Assembly: GCA_002416505.1 (NCBI GenBank)
Contig: DIAM01000005.1
Span: forward strand, 1 to 62,426
Source of the DNA: Gammaproteobacteria bacterium UBA5078
GTDB lineage: Bacteria; Pseudomonadota; Gammaproteobacteria; Pseudomonadales; Pseudohongiellaceae
Reading direction: 5' to 3'
DNA: 62,426 nt
Shown here: positions 25,457 to 34,160 of the stretch, in pieces
Numbering within the stretch: position 1 is the stretch's first letter
Layout of the letters: every line of letters begins with the position of its first letter
Translations under genes and position numbers: made by a program
Notes under the pieces: model-generated
What the model saw: the letters and a program-made list of their open reading frames with translations, nothing else
Databases searched by the model: none
What the model was told of the DNA's origin: nothing

Positions 25457-26680
25457 ATGGGCGACTTTTATCAGAACGGCGTCATCACCACCCTACACAA
25501 TCTTTCCCATCGCTCCGAGGCGCAGCGCGAAGAGCAGTTGCTGCGCTTCAAGGAGTCGCGCCCCATGTCCTTGGTCCTGCCTTCGCTGTACTCCGAGCTC
25601 GCGACCGACGCACTCGCCACTATCGTCGACGAGCTCACCACCGTGCCCTATCTCGATCAGATCGTGATTGGGTTGGACCGCGCTAGCCAGAGCGAGTACG
25701 AGCATGCCCTGCAATACTTCTCTAAACTCCCGCAGCACCACCGCGTTCTGTGGAACGAGGGCCCACGCCTGCAAGCCATAGATAAAGTGTTAGCGAAGAA
25801 CGGCCTGGCCCCTACCGAGCTGGGCAAGGGTCGCAACGTGTGGTATTGCCTTGGCTATGTGCTGGCCTCCGGTCGCTCCGAGGCAGTCGCGCTACACGAC
25901 TGCGACATCAAGACTTACACCAAGGACATGCTGGCACGATTGATCTACCCCGTGGCCAATCCGAATTTCAATTACGAGTTCTGCAAGGGCTTCTACTCAC
26001 GCGTCGCCGACGGCAAGATGAACGGCCGCGTCACTCGCTTGCTCGTGACGCCACTACTGCGCGCATTGAAGAAGGTGTGTGGCAATAGTGAATTCTTGGA
26101 GTTCCTCGACAGTTTCCGCTACCCCCTGGCCGGCGAGTTCTCGTTTCGACTCGATGTAATCAGCGACATCCGCATCCCGAGTGACTGGGGTCTAGAGGTC
26201 GGCGTACTGTCGGAGATGAAACGCAATTATTCCACCAATCGCATCTGCCAGGTCGACATCGCGGACAACTATGACCACAAGCACCAGGTGCTCTCGCCAG
26301 AGGATGCCAGCAAGGGCTTGTCGAAGATGAGCATCGATATCTCCAAGGCCATCTTCCGCAAGCTCGCCACCAATGGCGAGATATTCTCCAGCGAGAAATT
26401 CCGCACCATCAAGGCAACCTATTACCGCATCGCGCTCGACTTCATCGAGACCTATGCCAACGATGCCTCCATCAACGGCCTGAGTTTCGATCGCCATGCC
26501 GAGGAGAAGACCGTAGAGCTCTTCGCACAGAATGTGATGTCCGCGGGCTCGCACTTCTTAGACAACCCCATGGACACCCCATTTATCCCGAGTTGGAACC
26601 GCGTCATCAGCGCAATCCCCGACATCGGGGAACAATTGGTCGACGCCGTTGAGGCCGACCACAAACAGTATTTTAAATAG
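25457..26680 (+). CDS. gpgS: Glucosyl-3-phosphoglycerate synthase (GT family 81 type)
   Basis: 407-residue cytoplasmic retaining glycosyltransferase that joins an activated glucose to 3-phosphoglycerate, the committed step in glucosylglycerate synthesis. The opening SLVLPSLYSELATDALATIV and IVIGLDRAS are the GT-A donor region, and the metal-binding triad lies in ALHDCDIKTY (148-150). LAGEFSFRLDV and DWGLEVGVLSEM follow the GpgS family acceptor-site pattern. GGAAACCGAAC lies upstream of the ATG. Between the phosphatase and a GH13 phosphorylase, with 37-bp and 14-bp gaps. Confidence 0.9.
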   Translation: MGDFYQNGVITTLHNLSHRSEAQREEQLLRFKESRPMSLVLPSLYSELATDALATIVDELTTVPYLDQIVIGLDRASQSEYEHALQYFSKLPQHHRVLWNEGPRLQAIDKVLAKNGLAPTELGKGRNVWYCLGYVLASGRSEAVALHDCDIKTYTKDMLARLIYPVANPNFNYEFCKGFYSRVADGKMNGRVTRLLVTPLLRALKKVCGNSEFLEFLDSFRYPLAGEFSFRLDVISDIRIPSDWGLEVGVLSEMKRNYSTNRICQVDIADNYDHKHQVLSPEDASKGLSKMSIDISKAIFRKLATNGEIFSSEKFRTIKATYYRIALDFIETYANDASINGLSFDRHAEEKTVELFAQNVMSAGSHFLDNPMDTPFIPSWNRVISAIPDIGEQLVDAVEADHKQYFK

Positions 26681-26694
26681 CGAGGCTTTAGCGC

Positions 26695-28425
26695 ATGGCC
26701 GCCGATTTGAGTCCAAGACTAAGAGAGCATCTACGCTTCATTTACCCGACCCACGACGTCGAGACGCTTGCACAGACCTTGATTAGCACTATGGGGCTCA
26801 ACGCTGCCGATGAGAGCCCTAAGCCGCATCAGAACCATTGGGATCAAGCCGATGTATTACTCATCACCTATGGTGACACACTCAAAAAGGACGGCGAGAA
26901 ACCCCTGCAGACTCTGAGGAAATTCATGTCGGATAGGCTTGCCGACACGATCAACGATGTGCACATTCTGCCCTTCTTCCCCTACACCTCGGACGATGGC
27001 TTCTCGATAACCGACTATTTAGCGGTGAACGAGGCGCTGGGAGAGTGGGAAGACATCGAGGACATCGCCAAGCAGTTCAAATTGATGTCGGACCTCGTGA
27101 TCAATCACATGTCCGCGCGCAGCCGTTGGTTCGACAATTTCAAGAAACGCATCGACCCGGGCAAAGACTATTTCTACGAGGCAGACCCAGGCAGCGATGT
27201 ATCGAAGGTGGTGCGGCCACGCACCTCCCCGCTTCTGGTACCAGTGCACACAGAGGATGGCGAGCGCCACGTGTGGTGCACCTTCAGCGAAGACCAGGTG
27301 GACCTTAACTTCGAGAATCCGCAGGTCTTAGTGGAGTTCGTCAATATCATTCGCCACTATATGGAGCGCGGCGTGCGCATCTTCCGGCTGGATGCGGTGG
27401 CTTTCCTGTGGAAACAATTGGGCACCAGCTGCATCCATCTGGACCAGACCCACGAGATCATCAAGGTACTGCGGCTATTGATCGAGCATCGCGATAGCAC
27501 CGCCGTGATCATCACCGAAACCAATGTACCCAACCGCGAGAACCTGACCTATTTCGGCAACGCGAATCAGGCACATGTGATCTATAACTTCTCGCTGCCC
27601 CCGCTGCTGTTGCACACATTGCTCACGGGCAATTGCAGGCATCTGAAGACGTGGATGATGAGCATGCCGCCCTCGCAGAACGGCACGGCCTACCTCAACT
27701 TCATCGCCTCTCATGACGGCATCGGCCTGCGCCCGGCAGACGGTTACCTTTCCCAGGAGGAGAAGTTCTCGATGGCGAACACCGTGCAGCGCTTCGGTGG
27801 GCAGCTGACCATGCGCCGCCTCGAGGATGGCAGTGACTCGCCCTATGAGATGAATATTAGCCTCTATGACGCCCTGCAAGGCACCACGGAGAATGGGCCA
27901 GACCAATGGCAGTTCCAGCGCTTCATCTGCGCCCATGCCATCATGCTGGCGCTGGAGGGCATTCCGGCCTTGTATATTCACAGCCTATTCGGCACCGAGA
28001 ACGATCAGGAGCGCGTGACCCACACCGGCCGCGCGCGCTCCATCAATCGCCATCAATGGCAGGTGGAGGACCTAGAGTCACAACTAGCGAACCCCTACTG
28101 CCATCACAGCAAGGTGTTCACTGAGCTCTCGCGCCTGATTCAACTGCGTCGCAGACAACCCGCGTTCCACCCTAATGCCACGCAATTCACCATGCACTTA
28201 GGTTTGAACCTGTTCGGATTCTGGCGCCAGAGCATGAGCCGGGCACAGAGTATCTTCGCGATAAGCAATGTGACCGCGCTGCCTCAGCTACTGAGTCTGA
28301 CGGATCTGAACTTGGTGAGCACGGATACCTGGCAGGATCTGATCAGCGGCCGCCAGTTCGACGAGCACACCAGCCAGATCGAGTTGCAGCCTTACCAGAG
28401 CCTGTGGTTAAGCAATCAGCTCTGA
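26695..28425 (+). CDS. GH13 (subfamily 18) glycoside phosphorylase, probably glucosylglycerate phosphorylase
   Basis: 576 residues with a TIM barrel of the sucrose-phosphorylase subfamily. The nucleophile is Asp233 (GVRIFRLDAVAFLWK), the acid/base Glu275 (IITETNVP), and the stabilising Asp341 (FIASHDGIGLRP). It is longer than classic sucrose phosphorylases (about 500), as glucosylglycerate phosphorylases are. Neighbouring GpgS, phosphatase and glycerate kinase genes point to phosphorolysis of glucosylglycerate to glucose-1-phosphate plus D-glycerate. Sucrose phosphorylase remains possible from sequence alone. A REP-like palindrome follows 30 bp after the stop. Confidence 0.85.
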   Translation: MAADLSPRLREHLRFIYPTHDVETLAQTLISTMGLNAADESPKPHQNHWDQADVLLITYGDTLKKDGEKPLQTLRKFMSDRLADTINDVHILPFFPYTSDDGFSITDYLAVNEALGEWEDIEDIAKQFKLMSDLVINHMSARSRWFDNFKKRIDPGKDYFYEADPGSDVSKVVRPRTSPLLVPVHTEDGERHVWCTFSEDQVDLNFENPQVLVEFVNIIRHYMERGVRIFRLDAVAFLWKQLGTSCIHLDQTHEIIKVLRLLIEHRDSTAVIITETNVPNRENLTYFGNANQAHVIYNFSLPPLLLHTLLTGNCRHLKTWMMSMPPSQNGTAYLNFIASHDGIGLRPADGYLSQEEKFSMANTVQRFGGQLTMRRLEDGSDSPYEMNISLYDALQGTTENGPDQWQFQRFICAHAIMLALEGIPALYIHSLFGTENDQERVTHTGRARSINRHQWQVEDLESQLANPYCHHSKVFTELSRLIQLRRRQPAFHPNATQFTMHLGLNLFGFWRQSMSRAQSIFAISNVTALPQLLSLTDLNLVSTDTWQDLISGRQFDEHTSQIELQPYQSLWLSNQL

Positions 28426-28455
28426 GGGTTCAAGCTCAGCTGGATCTAAGGGATC

Positions 28456-28548
28456 AAAGGGGTCAGAGTAATTTGATCCGATCAAATTACTCTGACCCCT
28501 TTGGTTCTCTGACCCCTTTGGTTACCTCTTTGGTTCTCTGACCCCTTT
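28456..28548. repeat. REP-like palindrome with tandem tails, copy 1
   Basis: A perfect 23-bp inverted repeat (28456-28478 with 28480-28502, one base between) built on GGGGTCAGAGTAATTTGATC. It is followed by two more partial copies of TCTGACCCCTTT (from 28508 and 28536), each led by GGTTC. A second element with the same core lies at 29105-29199 across the next gene. It may also end the transcripts from both sides. Confidence 0.85.
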
Positions 28549-28550
28549 CA

Positions 28551-29063
28551 TCAATGCGCGTGTCCTGCGTGCTCATCGCCCTGCCAACCAACATGATTGA
28601 AGTAATGCCCGTAGGACTCTAAGGCACCCTGGAGAACGGGCAGACCATCCGCTGACAGTGGCGCGGCCTCTAGCGCGGCGCTGCCTTTGAGCAACTCGGC
28701 TAGGATGGTATGAAGATTAGCGTCGGCCTCCGGCGCGAGCTTACACTGTTCGATCATGGTGTTCACACTACCGTGCACCGCCTCGCTCAGCTGCTGAGCC
28801 TGGGTTTGATTGAGCTGCCCGGATGCAAAGGCCGGGGCCAACATCGCGACCGCCGCTCGAATCTCTAGCATGCCGTGGCGTAAAGCCTCGTCGGTTTCCC
28901 ATTGCTCCCCGTTGTTAAGTGAAAGAGCCGCGCCACCATGCTCTTCGTGAGCATGAGCGGCATCGTGGTCGTGAGCATCGGCCTGCGCGCTGACTTGCGC
29001 GGCCCAACAAGACATTAGCAAAGCGATAGCCAGCGCGGGCAGTAATGGTTTAGATGTAAACAT
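28551..29063 (-). CDS. Secreted histidine-rich protein of unknown function
   Basis: 170 residues. The signal peptide MFTSKPLLPALAIALLMSCW ends near VSAQA and is followed by a His/Asp/Glu/Ala-rich segment (AHDHDAAHAHEEHGG); a second His cluster closes the protein (HAGHAH). The core resembles a small family of proteobacterial secreted proteins with LNNGxxWxTDxxLRxGM and CKLAPEADANLHTILAELLKG motifs (some databases call relatives DnrO; I am unsure of that name). Metal binding by the His clusters is inference. AGGAG lies six bases before the ATG. The gene sits alone between the two REP-like elements. Confidence 0.8.
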   Translation of the reverse strand: MFTSKPLLPALAIALLMSCWAAQVSAQADAHDHDAAHAHEEHGGAALSLNNGEQWETDEALRHGMLEIRAAVAMLAPAFASGQLNQTQAQQLSEAVHGSVNTMIEQCKLAPEADANLHTILAELLKGSAALEAAPLSADGLPVLQGALESYGHYFNHVGWQGDEHAGHAH

Positions 29064-29104
29064 GGAGGCTCCTAGTAATAATCAATGACTTGCTCGAAGG
29101 GGAA

Positions 29105-29199
29105 AGAGGGATCAAAGGGGCCGATCAAAGGGGTCAGAGTAATTTGATCTTGCCCGATCAAATTACTCTGACCCCTTTGATCCCTTTGATCCCTTTGAT
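29105..29199. repeat. REP-like palindrome with tandem tails, copy 2
   Basis: A perfect 27-bp inverted repeat (29123-29149 with 29156-29182, 6-base loop TTGCCC) with the same GGGGTCAGAGTAATTTGATC core as copy 1. The right side continues as repeats of a 9-base unit CCCTTTGAT; the left side carries the matching GATCAAAGGGG, so the stem extends imperfectly. Confidence 0.85.
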
Positions 29200-29447
29200 C
29201 GTCTCACTAGTATATGCCTGATGAGAGGGGTAATGAGTACGAATAGATCAACAGATTGCAGCAGCTGGCGAGGTTTTCGATATTGTCTTGATGCAAACTA
29301 GCTAGGCGCGTGCTTACACTAGCCAGGACCGCCCTTTCAGGCCTATTGTATGAGGCAGGCACGACGAAGGAATGATCACGAAAGCATTCAGGCCGGGGGC
29401 CCCGTTGCTTAGAACGCTCTAAGCAAAACTAGCTAAAGAGGCAAAAA

Positions 29448-29831
29448 ATGTACTACATAGTGGATTCTGAAAAGTCTTTTAAACAGGCATCGGATGACCT
29501 AGACGCAGCGGTGAAGCGCAATGGCTTCGGGGTATTGCATATTCACGATCTGGGCGAGACCCTACGCAGCAAGGGCGTCGAGTTTACTGAACAGTGTCGC
29601 GTGTTTGAGGTGTGCAACCCCAAGCAAGCAGCCAAGGTAATGTCCACGGATATGCGCCTGAACATGGCACTGCCGTGCCGAATCTCTGTGTTCACGGAAA
29701 AAGGCGTCACGAAAATTGGCTTAATAAAACCCGCGCAGATGCTGTCAGCCCTCTCTGATAATAAGGAGCTTGATGCGGTTGCGAAAGAGGTGGAGACCAC
29801 GACGATCAAGATGGTGGACGAGGCGAAGTAG
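29448..29831 (+). CDS. DUF302-domain protein
   Basis: 127 residues, no signal peptide. The DUF302 fold is recognised by YYIVDSEKSFKQASDDLDAAVKRNGFGVLHIHDLGETLRSKG and CRVFEVCNPKQAAKVMSTD, followed by LPCRISVFTEKGVTKIGLIKP. The family binds small ligands in known structures, but its role is not settled. AGAGGCAAAAA precedes the ATG. A 60-residue membrane protein starts five bases after the stop. Confidence 0.92.
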   Translation: MYYIVDSEKSFKQASDDLDAAVKRNGFGVLHIHDLGETLRSKGVEFTEQCRVFEVCNPKQAAKVMSTDMRLNMALPCRISVFTEKGVTKIGLIKPAQMLSALSDNKELDAVAKEVETTTIKMVDEAK

Positions 29832-29835
29832 GCGT

Positions 29836-30018
29836 ATGGGAGTTCCAATCTTAAGCATTATCTGGATAGCGAGTAACTTTCTGTGTGTCTATATTCTCAG
29901 AAGGCGCAATCTTAAGGTTGGTATATTGCTACGTATTCTCGGCGCTATTCTCGGGCCTTTCGCGATTCCGATGGCCTGCTATATGGGAGATACGAACACG
30001 AGCGCGAGCAACTCATAA
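29836..30018 (+). CDS. Small two-helix membrane protein
   Basis: 60 residues: MGVPILSIIWIASNFLCVYI as a first helix, a basic turn RRRNLKVG, a second helix ILLRILGAILGPFAIPMACY and a polar tail MGDTNTSASNS. The ATG lies four bases after the DUF302 stop, so translation is probably coupled. The composition and charge turn look like a genuine membrane protein; a longer in-frame start at 29770 inside DUF302 is less likely. No known family. Confidence 0.6.
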   Translation: MGVPILSIIWIASNFLCVYILRRRNLKVGILLRILGAILGPFAIPMACYMGDTNTSASNS

Positions 30019-30145
30019 TATAATGGGCCAGGCACACCCGCTTCCTCTACACATTCTGGCACTGACGGTAAAAAGGCGGTAAACAGGCGTCACCGCCATC
30101 GCAAAGATTCAAATACTCTTAAGCTTAAGGCAGCATGAGGTTTGT

Positions 30146-30664
30146 ATGGATATAAAAGAACATAGGCAGGCAAAACACCTATCTCAAGAACACCTAGCAG
30201 AGCTAAGTGGTTTAAGTCTTCGCACCATTCAACGCGCAGAGAGCGGGTATAGAATCAGTTATGCCTCTCTGCGCGCCCTTGCTGCCACATTTGAGATCAA
30301 CGCAGATGAACTAGAGCGGGAGCTATTTTCAATGGATAAAATAATTACAATGCCTAATAGTTATCCACTATGGGTGCGGTTTTTTCTAGGAAGAGGTTGG
30401 CTAACGGCTACTCGCAAGGAACTTCTTAGAACTGAAATATTTTTTGCAGTGACTGGCCTTGTTTTAGGCGCGGCGTGGCTCGTTACTTCGGCAGCAGAAA
30501 ACCCTATTTCTCGTTTCGCAATGCTGGGCAGCTTATGTGCTTTCTTGGGCGCCTATAAGACCTCAATATCCATCCGGCTCGGCGATAGCTACGATGCCTG
30601 GTCTAAGCTGGAGTCGACCATACCAAGGGGTTGGTTTGGGTTTCGAAGCTATAACAATCGGTAG
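30146..30664 (+). CDS. XRE-family regulator with C-terminal membrane segment
   Basis: 172 residues. An N-terminal helix-turn-helix (HRQAKHLSQEHLAELSGLSLRTIQRAESG, about 5-33) is followed by a linker and two membrane helices (IFFAVTGLVLGAAWLVTS and FAMLGSLCAFLGAYKTSISI) of the 2TM type. Such proteins bind DNA while anchored to the membrane. GAGG precedes the start. The gene is visibly more A/T-rich than those before 28.4 kb, consistent with transfer. Target unknown. Confidence 0.85.
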   Translation: MDIKEHRQAKHLSQEHLAELSGLSLRTIQRAESGYRISYASLRALAATFEINADELERELFSMDKIITMPNSYPLWVRFFLGRGWLTATRKELLRTEIFFAVTGLVLGAAWLVTSAAENPISRFAMLGSLCAFLGAYKTSISIRLGDSYDAWSKLESTIPRGWFGFRSYNNR

Positions 30665-30669
30665 AGTTA

Positions 30670-31067
30670 TTATGTAAACCGCACGATTGATAAGAGATTA
30701 CCGTCCGGGTCCCGAATACACGCGGCTCTCGAACCGTTCGGGGTAGTCACAATGCTATTAGCAGAATGAGGAAAACCTTCAAAGCGCACGAACTCCAAAC
30801 CTTTGACTGCCAACCCTGCCACTATCGGATCGATATCGGTTACCGAAAATCCCAGCATAGTATGTTCACCGAGCATCATAGAACGGACGGGAGATACTCG
30901 CAGTTCATTGCCGCTAAACTCAAAAACTAGGGCGCCCTTGGACCTGCTCTTCAAGACAAGACCGAGCGTATCGCGATAAAACTCCTCGGCCTCGGCGAGA
31001 CGGCTACAAAGCCTTCCTTAGCATAGATTTTCTCTCCGCTTTCTGTGACCTGCTGCGAATAAATCAT
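30670..31067 (-). pseudogene. Frameshifted VOC (glyoxalase-fold) gene
   Basis: The 3' part (94 codons from 30954) is a normal VOC C-terminal half: LVFEFSGNELRVSPVRSMML, GFSVTDIDPIVAGLAVKG and IRDPDGNLLSIVRF. In the same frame upstream the DNA reads RLAEAEEFYRDTLGLVLKSR, the standard domain start, but without an ATG. A start at 31067 (MIYSQQVTESGEKIYAKEGF) enters in a different frame and hits TGA near 30956. A small indel around 31000 explains both. This may be a true lesion or an assembly error. A MerR-type dyad lies just upstream. Confidence 0.7.
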
Positions 31068-31092
31068 AACAATACCTAGTTGATTGTTGTGT

Positions 31093-31111
31093 TAACCTAA
31101 CTTCAAGGTTA
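31093..31111. promoter_or_regulatory. MerR-type inverted repeat upstream of the VOC pseudogene
   Basis: TAACCT-AACTTCA-AGGTTA is a 19-base dyad with 6-base arms, the size used by MerR-family activators. It lies 26 bp from the VOC start on the minus strand. No MerR gene is nearby, and the -35/-10 spacing around it is not clear, so the call is tentative. Confidence 0.35.
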
Positions 31112-31376
31112 GTATCCCGTCAATATAGCGAAAACTGAAACACCCAATTAAGCGCCCCCCAATCGATCTAATCAGTGCCCAATCCCTATCGAGGTGAGAG
31201 TTTAGGTCACCGTCGATTCAAAGAGCATACACCGATACATACTGCTCTGGGCCTTTGCAACCTCGCACTACCGAAACCCGTTTTAGTCAAACACGAAATT
31301 CGAAATTATAGATGCCTAGAAAACCAATTTAAGTTAGCTAAGATTAATTGACCATCACTGTTGAATTGAGCTGATA
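31112..31376. other. A/T-rich intergenic stretch before the PAS/HD-GYP gene
   Basis: Together with the dyad above, about 310 bp separate the VOC pseudogene from the next gene. I see no ORF or repeat in it. It probably holds the promoter of the PAS/HD-GYP gene. Confidence 0.4.
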
Positions 31377-32717
31377 ATGAAAAAAAGCAATTTTATTGAT
31401 TTGATCTCATCGATAGATGACTGGCTCTGGGAAGTAGATGAAAAAGGCACTTACACCTATTCGAGTCCTCAAATATTCGATATTTTAGGTTATCTTCCAG
31501 AGGAGGTTATCGGAAAAACTCCATTTGACCTCATGGCTCCCGAAGAAATAGAACGCATAAAATGCGAGTTCTCAAAATTCGCAGAAGAACAAAAGCCTTT
31601 TGCGTTTCTGCAAAACGTCAATCTACATAAGAATGGTTCCAGAGTAACCCTAGAGACAAGCGGACGACCTTATTACAATGATGACGGCGTATTCTCCGGT
31701 TACCGCGGAATCGATCGCAATATCTCTGAGCGAATTTTAGAAAAAAATATACTGCGATTAGTCGATAAGAAACTTCCAGGAGCGTTGATCCAATACATTC
31801 TGCACCCAGATCAAACTTCTGAATTGACCTATATGAGTAGCACGGCCTCCGGAGTTTGGGGCTACAGTGCTGAAGATGTCGAGCGAGATCCCGGCATTCT
31901 AGTGAATCATGTTCATCCCGACGACCAACAGCGTGTACATGCATCAATTCAGGAATCTGCCAACAACCTTGAGGATTGGGACTGCAAGTATCGTATGTAC
32001 AATAAACACGGGAAGATGATGTGGTTAAGGGGCATCGGCACCCCCCAACGATTAAAAAATGGTTCAACACAATGGCATAGCATCATCACCGAAATCACTG
32101 ACAAGGTACTGGCTGCGGAGAACAGGATTAATGGCTTTAAGCAAACCATAAAGGCACTTTCCAATGCAGTAATGGCAAGGGACCCCTATACCGCAGCACA
32201 CGAAGATAAAGTAGCAAAGGTCGCGCGCCTCATAGGGGTGAAAATGGGAATGGAAGATTCCACCCTCGAAGGATTGGAGCTTGCCGCCATCATTCACGAT
32301 CTGGGAAAAATTTCCATTCCCTCAGAAATCCTGAGCAAACCTGGAAAACTGAGCAAAGAGGAATTCGATCTAGTAAAAACCCATGCAACGAGAGGCTCAG
32401 ACCTGATCAGAAATATCAATTTCGACTGGCCTATTGCCAAAATAATGGAACAACACCATGAAAGATTAGATGGCAGTGGCTACCCCTACGGCTTGAAAGG
32501 TGACAACATATTACTCGAGGCGCGCATTATTGGAGTGGCGGACACATTGGAAGCAATGTCTAGCCATCGTCCCTATAGACCCGGGCTTGGCATCGAGATT
32601 GCCGCCGAGGAAATTCGACAAAACGCGGGAATAAAATACGATAAGGAGGTGGCAACTGCTTGTTTAGCGTTAGTTGAAAATGGAGAAATTCAAAAAATAT
32701 TGGATGCCGCGGATTAG
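31377..32717 (+). CDS. PAS-PAS-HD-GYP cyclic-dinucleotide phosphodiesterase
   Basis: 446 residues, cytoplasmic. Two PAS domains (about 5-120 and 135-245: YSSPQIFDILGYLPEEVIGK, then GVWGYSAEDVERDPGILVNHVHPDD) precede an HD-GYP domain. The metal site is His307-Asp308 (IIHDLGKISIPSEIL), and HHERLDGSGYP (360-370) carries the HHE and GYP signatures, so c-di-GMP hydrolysis is expected. The domain order suggests input from a small ligand or redox signal. The gene is A/T-rich like its neighbours to 34 kb. Confidence 0.93.
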   Translation: MKKSNFIDLISSIDDWLWEVDEKGTYTYSSPQIFDILGYLPEEVIGKTPFDLMAPEEIERIKCEFSKFAEEQKPFAFLQNVNLHKNGSRVTLETSGRPYYNDDGVFSGYRGIDRNISERILEKNILRLVDKKLPGALIQYILHPDQTSELTYMSSTASGVWGYSAEDVERDPGILVNHVHPDDQQRVHASIQESANNLEDWDCKYRMYNKHGKMMWLRGIGTPQRLKNGSTQWHSIITEITDKVLAAENRINGFKQTIKALSNAVMARDPYTAAHEDKVAKVARLIGVKMGMEDSTLEGLELAAIIHDLGKISIPSEILSKPGKLSKEEFDLVKTHATRGSDLIRNINFDWPIAKIMEQHHERLDGSGYPYGLKGDNILLEARIIGVADTLEAMSSHRPYRPGLGIEIAAEEIRQNAGIKYDKEVATACLALVENGEIQKILDAAD

Positions 32718-33082
32718 TCTTAGTATCAAACTTTCTAAACAAATCAATCTAGCTTTCATAAAGTTGCGTTAATAATCGGGATCTTGTTCCAGCCTATCTC
32801 TGCCTTGCACATTATCTATTGAATCCTTTGTGAGACATTCTTAACTTGTAAAAGCTACCCCCAAGTTTACATTTAACAGTAAACCGTTATTGGCGTTTCA
32901 CGAATTCGATGGGATAATTCGAAGCAGGCTGCTTTGAGTGGATTCCTCATTGGCACGACGCTAGCAATGCAGGGCAAGAGTAGCCGATCGAAAGAAGGCG
33001 TTTACGGCTGCTTGTCGGAAGAAACGACAAGCGATCAATAGGCCGCAATGATCACAAGATAGTCAATTCGATTGGAGTCAGA
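32718..33082. other. 365-bp A/T-rich intergenic region
   Basis: Contains one perfect hairpin, GCTTGTCG (33010-33017), 7-base loop, CGACAAGC (33025-33032), 50 bp before the next start; it has no U tract. Otherwise I see nothing recognisable. Confidence 0.45.
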
Positions 33083-34027
33083 ATGCTAAAGAAGTCAGCC
33101 TTATTGCTTTGTTCTATTTTTTTGCTTACATCGTGTAAGCCAGTGCCTAAAACCCAAAGCGATACTCATTGGTATGATGTTATGCCTCGACCTTCATGGT
33201 CAGCTTATAGATCAATAGATACCAATCAAAACTGGTTCGAAGTTTACCAATTAAATGAAAACACCTATGCCATCTATGAGCCATATCAGTGGCAAGAAGC
33301 AATAAGCTATTTGTTATTAGGCTCGGAGAAAGCGCTGCTGGTCGATACCTTACAAGGAATTGGTGACTTAAAAACGGTAGTAGACCAACTCACTAGTTTG
33401 CCAGTGATTGTAGTTAACACACACAGCCATTTCGATCACGTAAGTGGCAACTATCAGTTTGATAACATCTATGGCGTGGATAATCCCTTCACGCTAGAGA
33501 ACGCCAAGGGGCATGACCATTCAGTGAATGCTGGGAATATGACAGCCGATACGTTTTGGAAGAACGTGCCCAAGGACTTCTCCGCTAACACCTACGAAAA
33601 CAAACCATATAAGATAAGCAAATACCTTAGCGATGGCGAAATTATAGATATTGGGGACCGTCCCATTGAAGTCGTTTTTGCGCCTGGTCATTCCCCAGAC
33701 AGTCTAATTCTAATCGATAAAAATAATCGTATGATGATGACTGGCGACAGTTTTTATCCAGCTCCATTGTATGTTTATTCTGCCACCTCAAGCTTCCGTG
33801 ATTACTTCAACTCAGTGCAAACGATGCGCAAGTATCAGGATGATGTCGATTTTCTGCTACCCGGCCACAACGAAACTATGCAGCCATCGACCTATCTAGC
33901 CAAGTTGCAAGAGGCGACTTTGGCGGTTCAGGACAGCCGCACGCCTAGTACTATTGGCGACAATGCTACTCATACATATCAGTATGAGGGTTTCAGCCTA
34001 ATAGTGAAAAAGCCGCTGGATTATTAG
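33083..34027 (+). CDS. Lipoprotein metallo-beta-lactamase-fold hydrolase
   Basis: 314 residues. A lipobox LLTSC after MLKKSALLLCSIFL marks a lipoprotein. The zinc motif is NTHSHFDHVSGN, with a later His in APGHSPDSLIL, Asp in MTGDSFYP and His in LPGHNET. It is a different lineage from the MBL protein at 14 kb (shorter, lower G+C). Substrate unknown. GGAG stands seven bases before the ATG. It stands alone in the A/T-rich accessory stretch. Confidence 0.87.
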   Translation: MLKKSALLLCSIFLLTSCKPVPKTQSDTHWYDVMPRPSWSAYRSIDTNQNWFEVYQLNENTYAIYEPYQWQEAISYLLLGSEKALLVDTLQGIGDLKTVVDQLTSLPVIVVNTHSHFDHVSGNYQFDNIYGVDNPFTLENAKGHDHSVNAGNMTADTFWKNVPKDFSANTYENKPYKISKYLSDGEIIDIGDRPIEVVFAPGHSPDSLILIDKNNRMMMTGDSFYPAPLYVYSATSSFRDYFNSVQTMRKYQDDVDFLLPGHNETMQPSTYLAKLQEATLAVQDSRTPSTIGDNATHTYQYEGFSLIVKKPLDY

Positions 34028-34160
34028 AATAGTTCCGGAAGCTCTGAGGACAGTTTACTTAATCCGGGGATATGGCCCAGGACAGAGTCCGGCGCCGATT
34101 TACTGTAAGGCGCCCCCCTTCGTTCTCGCTCTGAGCCTCACATCTAGCTGCATGGTTGAC

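Noticed and set aside
28456..29199. CRISPR array
   Set aside because: The repeats are two palindromes with short tandem tails, not regularly spaced repeats with unique spacers, and there are no cas genes.
28456..29199. Composite insertion sequence with the two palindromes as ends
   Set aside because: The enclosed gene is a secreted His-rich protein, not a transposase, and there is no visible target duplication.
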